From Comamonadaceae bacterium 2PF (GTDB lineage Bacteria > Pseudomonadota > Gammaproteobacteria > Burkholderiales > Burkholderiaceae_C), in contig SCMV01000007.1 in NCBI GenBank assembly GCA_005502875.1, positions 1-64,000 on the forward strand: a DNA stretch of 64,000 nt. The letters run 5' to 3'. The notes under the pieces are model-generated. The model made no database searches and was not told the origin of the DNA. It was given only the letters and a program-made list of their open reading frames with translations. Position numbers and translations under genes: made by a program. Shown here one piece after another: positions 56,169 to 64,000 of the stretch (position 1 is the stretch's first letter; the number at the start of each line of letters is the position of its first letter).

Positions 56169-57266
56169 GTGAGCTTCAGCCGCATCGATGGGTTCCGCAT
56201 CGCCGGGGTGAGCACCTGCGTGCCGCCCACCCGGGTCGACAACCTTGACCTGGGTGAGCGCTACGGCGCCGAGGACGTCCGCAAAGTGGTCTCGATGGCC
56301 GGTGTGCGCCACCGCCACGTGGTGGGCGATGAGCTCACCGCGGTTGACCTGTGCACCGAGGCCGCGCGCCGCCTGCTGGACCAGTTGGGCTGGGCGCCTG
56401 AGAGCATCACCGGCCTGATCATGGTCACGCAGTCGCCTGACCACTTCCTGCCTTCTTCGGCCTGCGTGGTGCACGCCAAGCTGGGCCTGCCGGTTGAATG
56501 CGCGGCCTTCGACATGGGCTTGGGCTGCTCTGGCTACCCCTACGGGCTCTACATCGCCGCGACCATGCTCAAGGCCGGTGGTCAGCAGCGCATCCTCATG
56601 CTGCACGGTGAAACGCCCAGCCGATTCGTCCACCCAGGCGATCACGCCACCACCTTGTTGTTCGGCGATGCCGGCTCGGCAACGGCGCTGGAGGCCGCGC
56701 CTGCTGCGTCGCCTGTGCCGGCCGCCGCCGATGCCGAGCCCGCCAGCTTCTGCCTGTTCACCGACGGCAGCGGCGCCGATGGCCTGATCATCCGTGGCGG
56801 TGCTTTCCGCGACCGCACGCCCGCCGATCCGCGCGACCTGTGCGTGCGCATGGACGGTGCGGGCATCTTCAACTTCACCATCAAGCGCGTGCCGCCGCTG
56901 GTCAACGACACGCTGGCCTTCGCGGGCCTGGCGGTGCCGGACATCGACGCCTACCTGTTTCACCAGTCCAACCGCTTCATCATGAAGCACCTGATGAAAA
57001 AGTGTGGCCTGCCCGAAGAGCGCGTGCCTTTCACCATCGAAGACACGGGCAATTGCGGTGGTCCATCGGTGGCGGTGACCCTGACGCGCGCGCTGGCCGA
57101 GCGCGAACGCGACAGGCCCTTGCGCCTGATGCTGCTGGGCTATGGCGTGGGCCTGTCGTGGTCATCAGCCATCGTCATGCTGCCTGCAGACGCCGTGTTG
57201 TTGCATGGTGTCTGTGCCCCGAGCCCCGCCACCGCAACGCCCGATCCTTCGGAAACCAAGCCATGA
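56169..57266 (+). CDS. FabH-like beta-ketoacyl-ACP synthase III
   Basis: A 365-residue thiolase-fold ketosynthase with a full Cys-His-Asn triad: Cys120 (GLGCSGYPYG), His265 (LFHQSNRF) and Asn295 (DTGNCGGPS). It normally condenses an acyl-CoA or acyl-ACP starter with malonyl-ACP. GTG start. A ~25-residue Ala/Pro insertion (~176-195) and a ~30-residue C-terminal tail make it longer than housekeeping FabH (~320). It is set between two ACP genes; its stop overlaps the second ACP start by four bases (ATGA). Confidence 0.92.
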   Translation: MSFSRIDGFRIAGVSTCVPPTRVDNLDLGERYGAEDVRKVVSMAGVRHRHVVGDELTAVDLCTEAARRLLDQLGWAPESITGLIMVTQSPDHFLPSSACVVHAKLGLPVECAAFDMGLGCSGYPYGLYIAATMLKAGGQQRILMLHGETPSRFVHPGDHATTLLFGDAGSATALEAAPAASPVPAAADAEPASFCLFTDGSGADGLIIRGGAFRDRTPADPRDLCVRMDGAGIFNFTIKRVPPLVNDTLAFAGLAVPDIDAYLFHQSNRFIMKHLMKKCGLPEERVPFTIEDTGNCGGPSVAVTLTRALAERERDRPLRLMLLGYGVGLSWSSAIVMLPADAVLLHGVCAPSPATATPDPSETKP

Positions 57267-57517
57267 GCCAACGCACCCTCACCACCCAGGAAGCCCTGGA
57301 GATGATGGCGGACGCCTTCAACGAGCCGATTGAAAACCTGTTGCCCGACACCCCTCGCGACAGCATCCCGGGCTGGGACTCGATGGGCGCGCTCATGTTG
57401 ATCGCCGAGCTGGACGAGCGCCTGGGGCTGGAGCTGCAGGCCGAGGTCTCGCGCGAGATGAAGCGGGTGCAGCACGTGCTGGATTTCCTGGCCGCGAACG
57501 GGGCGTTGGCCCCTTGA
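57263..57517 (+). CDS. acyl carrier protein (second of two)
   Basis: An 84-residue carrier protein. The attachment Ser40 is in PGWDSMGALMLI, closer to PKS/NRPS-type carrier motifs (W-D-S) than the first ACP's L-D-S. A start within the ketosynthase stop gives coupled translation. Likely partners are the ketosynthase and the GNAT-like protein 31 bases downstream. Confidence 0.91.
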   Translation: MSQRTLTTQEALEMMADAFNEPIENLLPDTPRDSIPGWDSMGALMLIAELDERLGLELQAEVSREMKRVQHVLDFLAANGALAP

Positions 57518-57548
57518 TGCGAGGCGCGATCGCACCCGGGGGCCAGGC

Positions 57549-58691
57549 TTGAGCACACGCGGCGCGTTGCCTATCGAGAAAACCGCCCGCCTGGTGGCGC
57601 GGGCCCTGGGCTGCACGCCTGGGGAGCTCGCCGCTGGCTTGCGCCCGGCCCGCACCGATGAGTTGCCTGCTGTGCTGGAGCTGCGCCGCCAGGTGATCGG
57701 CGCGGACCTGCACTGGGACGACGAGGCCTACCTGCGCTGGCGATACCAGTTCGGTGCCAAGGGCGAAGGCTTGGCAACCTGTTGGGTCTGCACCCTTGGC
57801 GATCGGGTGTTGGGCATGATCGGGGTCGAGCCGCTGCGCCTGCAGGCAGGCGAGCAGGCCTGTGACGCCCACGTGACGATGGACATCATGGTGCGGCCCG
57901 ACCTCGACGGCGTGGGCTTGGGCGTGTGGATCAACCAGGCCATTTGCGAGCGCTTGGGCTGCGTGCTGGCGGTTGGCTCCAACCCGAACTCGCGCGGTGT
58001 CATCGCGCGCACCTTCGAGCCCCTGCCTGATCGCCGCAGCCACGCCCACCCGCTGAACTTCGGCCACTTCATGGCCAAGCGCCTGTCGCTGGGCTGGCTG
58101 GCGGCCCTGGCTTCATGGGCTGCCACCACCGGCATGGTCCTGTTTCGGGTGTCGACGCTTTGGCTGGCCTCCTCGACGGTGCAGGTCAGCCGGGCCGAGG
58201 TGCTGGGGCCGGAAGTCGAATCGCTGCTCGCGCGAGCGCAACGTGCTCGCCGGGTCGAGGTGATCCGCTCGCCGACGGGGCTCAGCCGCCGCCTGCTCCG
58301 CAACCCCCGCAGCCCGGCGCAGGTCTGGCTGGCACGCCGTGGCGGCGAGGTGGTGGGGCTGATGGCCGTTCGCCGCACGCAGATCGCAGAACAACGCCAC
58401 GCCCTTCAGATCATGGACGTGGTGCTCGACAGGCACCATGAGGACGTGGCGCTCAGGGCCTTGCTGGCGCGCGTGGCCGCATGGGGCTTCAGGGGCGGCG
58501 CCGAGTACCTGAGCGTGACGCTTTACGACCCCGAGCTTGAAGCGCGCTTTTCTCGCCTGTTTTTCAGGCACCAGCCTCAGCCCTACGAAACCATGGCCTG
58601 GTCATGCCCCGAGGGGCCCTTCAAGGACGCGGTTTTGGCCCGCTCGGCCTGGTCCCTGATGGACATCCACACCGACCGCGACCAGGGCTGA
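57549..58691 (+). CDS. GNAT-fold acyltransferase-like protein of the ACP cluster
   Basis: A 380-residue protein from a TTG start. The N-terminal half (~30-170) has a GNAT-like core (LPAVLELRRQVIGADLHWDD, TMDIMVRPDLDGVGLGVWI), and a second half (~220-360) has another GNAT-like pattern (RRGGEVVGLMAVRRT, MDVVLDRHHEDVALRALL). A hydrophobic stretch around 188-205 could associate with the membrane. It may transfer an acyl group from an ACP to an amine or sugar. Last gene of the plus-strand unit; it converges with the dioxygenase at an 8-base gap. Confidence 0.78.
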   Translation: MSTRGALPIEKTARLVARALGCTPGELAAGLRPARTDELPAVLELRRQVIGADLHWDDEAYLRWRYQFGAKGEGLATCWVCTLGDRVLGMIGVEPLRLQAGEQACDAHVTMDIMVRPDLDGVGLGVWINQAICERLGCVLAVGSNPNSRGVIARTFEPLPDRRSHAHPLNFGHFMAKRLSLGWLAALASWAATTGMVLFRVSTLWLASSTVQVSRAEVLGPEVESLLARAQRARRVEVIRSPTGLSRRLLRNPRSPAQVWLARRGGEVVGLMAVRRTQIAEQRHALQIMDVVLDRHHEDVALRALLARVAAWGFRGGAEYLSVTLYDPELEARFSRLFFRHQPQPYETMAWSCPEGPFKDAVLARSAWSLMDIHTDRDQG

Positions 58692-58699
58692 TCACCTGG

Positions 58700-59629
58700 T
58701 CACCAGAAGATCGCCAGCAGCAGCCCGATGATCAGCACCCACTTGCCGACGTAGTAGCCGGTGCGGTTCGTCGCCTTGAATTGCTTGGCCTTTTCGCGCA
58801 GCTGGTAGGCCACGCCGAAGAACTTGTTGATGCCGCCGACCTGCTCGCCTTGCTCGTTCTGCGTGGCCGAGGCCTTCATGACGATGCCTGCGAACACCTT
58901 GTTGACCCAGCGCACCACGGGCGTGTAGACCGGCCGCTCCACGTCGGCAAACAAGATGATGCGCGGCTGCTGCGTGGTGTTGGCAGCATGGTGGATGTAG
59001 GTCTCGTCGAACATCACGACCTCGCCGTCCCTCCAGTGGTAGCGCTGGCCATCGACCTCGATGTAGCAGCCTGGGTCGTTCGGTGTGATCAGGCCCAGGT
59101 GGTAGCGCAGCGAGCCTGCATACGGGTCGCGGTGCTTGACCAGGGTCGCGCCCGGCGGCAGCGAGGCGAACATGGCGGCCTTGATGCCGGGGATCTGGTT
59201 GAGCAGGGCCACCGTCTTGGGGCAGCGCTCGGCCGCCGAGGGTTGATCCACGCCGTACCACTTCAGGTAAAAGCGCTTCCAGCCCGTGCGGAAAAAAGAG
59301 TTGAAGCCGATGTCGTTGTAGCCATCGGCGGCCTTGATGCGGCCCCCCTCATCCAGCGCCAGGGCCTCCTCGCGGATCACCTGCCAGTTCTCCTGCAGCA
59401 CCTTGAGCTCAGGGAACTGCTTGGGATCCAGGTAGGGCTGGCTGCCCACTTTGGAGAACAGCACCATCAGCGAGTTGAAGGGCGCGATCAGCACCGTGAA
59501 GTCGGTCAGCGCGCGCACCAGGCCGAAGCGCACCTTGCCGCGAAAGTGGGCGTGCAGCGCGGCGGCGATGAAGGTGATCAGCACCCAGTGGCGGGGGGCC
59601 AGGGGCCAGATTTCTTGGACGAGGCTCAT
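58700..59629 (-). CDS. LpxO-like aspartyl/asparaginyl beta-hydroxylase family dioxygenase
   Basis: A 309-residue Fe(II)/2-oxoglutarate dioxygenase with a membrane helix at each end (~15-32 and ~290-308), as in LpxO, which 2-hydroxylates the acyl chain of lipid A. Conserved residues lie in VKHRDPYAGSLRYHLGL (~150), GEVVMFDETYIHHAANTT (~205) and PRIILFADVERP. The position beside the ACP cluster raises the chance that it modifies that pathway's lipid product; equally it may be an independent lipid A enzyme. The start at 59629 precedes the first helix directly. Confidence 0.88.
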   Translation of the reverse strand: MSLVQEIWPLAPRHWVLITFIAAALHAHFRGKVRFGLVRALTDFTVLIAPFNSLMVLFSKVGSQPYLDPKQFPELKVLQENWQVIREEALALDEGGRIKAADGYNDIGFNSFFRTGWKRFYLKWYGVDQPSAAERCPKTVALLNQIPGIKAAMFASLPPGATLVKHRDPYAGSLRYHLGLITPNDPGCYIEVDGQRYHWRDGEVVMFDETYIHHAANTTQQPRIILFADVERPVYTPVVRWVNKVFAGIVMKASATQNEQGEQVGGINKFFGVAYQLREKAKQFKATNRTGYYVGKWVLIIGLLLAIFW

Positions 59630-59691
59630 GGGCAGGCTCGGTGACAACGGTTCAATGACGGGGTGGCAAGGGGCGAGGCTTCGGGGCAGGT

Positions 59692-61197
59692 TCAGCGGTC
59701 CAGGCCACCCAGGCAAACGTACTTCGCTTCGACGTAGTCCTCGATGCCCTGGCGAGCGCCTTCTCGGCCCAGGCCCGACTGCTTGACGCCACCAAAGGGC
59801 ACCTCGCAGGTCGAGATGATGCCGGTGTTCACGCCCACCATGCCGTACTCCAGCCCCTCGCTGACACGCCAGATGCGGCCCACGTCGCGGCTGTAGAAGT
59901 AGCTGGCCAGGCCGAATTCGGTGTCGTTGGCCAGGCGGATGGCATCGGCTTCGGTGTCGAATTTGAACACGGGCGCCACGGGGCCGAAAATCTCCTCGCG
60001 GGCCACGCGCATGCTGGCGTCCACATCGGACAGCACGGTGGGCTCGAAGAAGGCGCCAGCGGCCAACTCGGGTGCCAAGGCGGCGCGCTTGCCGCCCGTG
60101 CGCACCTTCGCGCCCTTGGACAGGGCGTCGCCCAGCAGCTCCTCGACCTTGGCCAGCGCCTGGCCATCGATCAACGGCCCCTGTACCACACCGGCTTCGA
60201 AGCCGTTGCCCACCTTCATCTCGGCGACCTTGGCGGTGAGCTTGTCGACAAAACGCTCGTAGATGCCGGCCTGGGCGTACAGGCGGTTGGCGCACACGCA
60301 GGTCTGGCCGGCGTTGCGGTACTTGCTGATCAGCGCGCCTTCGACGGCGGCGTCCAGGTCGGCATCGTCAAAGACGATGAAGGGCGCGTTGCCGCCGAGT
60401 TCCAGCGACAGCTTCTTGACCGTCTGCGCACACTGCTTCATGAGGATGCGGCCGACCTCGGTCGAGCCCGTGAACGACAGGTGGCGCACCACGTCGCTGG
60501 CGCACAGCGCCTGGCCGACTTCGATGGAGCGGTCGCCATCTGCGGTGACGACGTTGAGCACGCCAGGCGGCATGCCCGCGCGCAGCGCCAGCTCGGCCAC
60601 CGCCAGGGCCGACAGCGGCGTCGCCTCGGCAGGTTTGATGACCACCGGGCAGCCGGCAGCCAGGGCCGGGGCCACCTTGCGGGTGATCATCGCGATGGGG
60701 AAGTTCCAGGGCGTGATGGCCGCGCACACGCCCACCGGTTGCTTGAGCACCAAAAAGCGCTTGCTCGGGTCGGTGGAGGGCACGGTTTCACCGTAGATGC
60801 GGCGGCCCTCTTCGGCGAACCACTCCAGGAAGCTGGCGCCGTAGCCGACTTCGCCCTTGGCCTCGGCCAGGGGCTTGCCTTGCTCGGCGGTCATGATGCG
60901 GGCCAGGTCGTCGGCGTGTTGCATCAAAAGGTGGAACCACTTCATCAGGATGGCCGAGCGGGCCTTGGCCGGCAGCTTGGCCCACGCGGGCCAGGCGCGG
61001 TTGGCGGCGGCGATGGCCGATTCGGTCTCGGCCGCCCCCAGGTTGGCCACCTGGGCGAGCAGGTGGCCCGTGGCCGGGTCGGTCACGTCGAAAACCTGGC
61101 CGTTGCCGGTCCATTGGCCATCGATGAGGGCCAGTGTCTTGAGCAGCGTGGGGTCCTGCAGGCTGGACAGGGGGGACGACAGCGGGGACGTTTGCAT
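59692..61197 (-). CDS. gabD: NAD(P)-dependent succinate-semialdehyde dehydrogenase
   Basis: A 501-residue aldehyde dehydrogenase superfamily protein of the GabD type. The catalytic Cys is in NAGQTCVCANRLY (~residue 304), the catalytic Glu in LELGGNAPFIVFDDAD (~270), the cofactor loop in FTGSTEVGR, and PWNFPIAMITRK lies at ~162. It oxidises succinate semialdehyde to succinate in the GABA shunt. The C-terminus ends with the family pattern GREGARQGIEDYVEAKYVCLGG. The dioxygenase gene follows after a 62-base gap on the same strand. Confidence 0.94.
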   Translation of the reverse strand: MQTSPLSSPLSSLQDPTLLKTLALIDGQWTGNGQVFDVTDPATGHLLAQVANLGAAETESAIAAANRAWPAWAKLPAKARSAILMKWFHLLMQHADDLARIMTAEQGKPLAEAKGEVGYGASFLEWFAEEGRRIYGETVPSTDPSKRFLVLKQPVGVCAAITPWNFPIAMITRKVAPALAAGCPVVIKPAEATPLSALAVAELALRAGMPPGVLNVVTADGDRSIEVGQALCASDVVRHLSFTGSTEVGRILMKQCAQTVKKLSLELGGNAPFIVFDDADLDAAVEGALISKYRNAGQTCVCANRLYAQAGIYERFVDKLTAKVAEMKVGNGFEAGVVQGPLIDGQALAKVEELLGDALSKGAKVRTGGKRAALAPELAAGAFFEPTVLSDVDASMRVAREEIFGPVAPVFKFDTEADAIRLANDTEFGLASYFYSRDVGRIWRVSEGLEYGMVGVNTGIISTCEVPFGGVKQSGLGREGARQGIEDYVEAKYVCLGGLDR

Positions 61198-61389
61198 GGT
61201 GGCCGTGTGAGCTGATGACGGGGGGCGATGCGCGGTGGCCCGGTGGAAGCGGGGCCGCCGCCGGGCAAAGGGGTCATTCTAGTGAGGCCGGCGCCCGGGC
61301 GCGATGGCCCCATCGGACAGCTTGCTTGCCGGTGGCGGGCGCGGCGGTGCGGCCGTGTGGGGCAGGGCGGTGGCGCATGCCCCCTTGCC

Positions 61390-61483
61390 TATAATTCAGG
61401 GCTTTGCCTCGCCCGTCACAGACGGGTGGTGTTGCCCCTCAGCCCCCCGAATGCCCCGGGTTCCCGTTGACGCCGTCAGCGGG
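61390..61483 (+). promoter_or_regulatory. alaS -10 element and leader hairpins
   Basis: A perfect TATAAT at 61390-61395; no good -35 is seen 17 bases upstream. Downstream are two hairpins: CCCGTC-ACA-GACGGG (61412-61426) and a 9-bp stem around GCC (61463-61483, containing one T-G and one G-C near the top), ending 31 bases before alaS. The whole 61198-61514 gap (317 bases) holds no gene. AlaS autorepression is known in E. coli, so a regulated leader is plausible. Confidence 0.5.
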
Positions 61484-61514
61484 AGCCGAACCGCCGTCCA
61501 CCGAAAGCCGCCGC

Positions 61515-64000
<2,486 letters not shown>

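Noticed and set aside
53876-56242. Minus-strand open frame of ~790 codons opposite asnB and the first ACP
   Set aside because: Antisense shadow of clearly functional genes.

Overview
The window is GC-rich chromosomal DNA with short intergenic gaps and no insertion sequence, prophage or CRISPR. Gene content points to a betaproteobacterium of the order Burkholderiales (Comamonadaceae or the Aquabacterium/Leptothrix/Rubrivivax neighbourhood). The signs are a nadE-glnB pair, a sigma-DUF3619-DUF3106-RDD block divergent from ilvB-ilvN-ilvC, a class I PHA synthase, BolA next to YciB, and a PEP-CTERM protein. The exact genus is not decidable here.

Layout. 1-3.3 kb: small conserved protein, lexA with two tandem SOS boxes, asparaginase, SDR. 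3.4-9 kb: MacA-MacB-outer-membrane-factor efflux system, then a GST. 9-19.4 kb: fatty acid desaturase, PaaX-like and Crp/Fnr-like regulators, aminopeptidase P, type II NADH dehydrogenase, a PAS-GGDEF protein, a DEDD exonuclease and a DUF482 GNAT protein. 19.4-22.8 kb: glutamine-dependent NAD synthase, P-II protein, LOG-family hydrolase. 22.2-25 kb: ECF sigma factor operon. 25-28.9 kb: ilvBNC with a promoter, an attenuator-like leader and structured intercistronic RNA. 28.9-39.4 kb (minus strand): a seven-gene, tightly packed operon, tetR-hlyD-rbbA-permease-phaC-(MaoC/Pta)-outer membrane factor, which encloses polyhydroxyalkanoate/acyl-CoA genes inside a tripartite efflux operon. 39.5-51.1 kb: housekeeping genes (AEC transporter, xerD, uppP, selO-msrB, yciB-bolA, a parvulin, trmB) and a PEP-CTERM protein. 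51.1 kb: tRNA-Gly(CCC).

51.3-59.6 kb is the most unusual part: two divergent transcription units. One holds an AMP-forming acyl ligase and a divergent NAD-synthase paralogue. The other holds an asparagine-synthase-type amidotransferase, an acyl carrier protein, a FabH-like ketosynthase with an intact Cys-His-Asn triad, a second acyl carrier protein and a GNAT-like protein. An LpxO-type dioxygenase converges on them. Together they look like a compact pathway that activates, extends and amidates an ACP-bound acid. Its product is unknown and the assignment is inference. The window closes with gabD and a truncated alaS.

Gene limits come from reading frames, motifs, ribosome binding sites and spacing. 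Family names are from motif recognition, not database searches.
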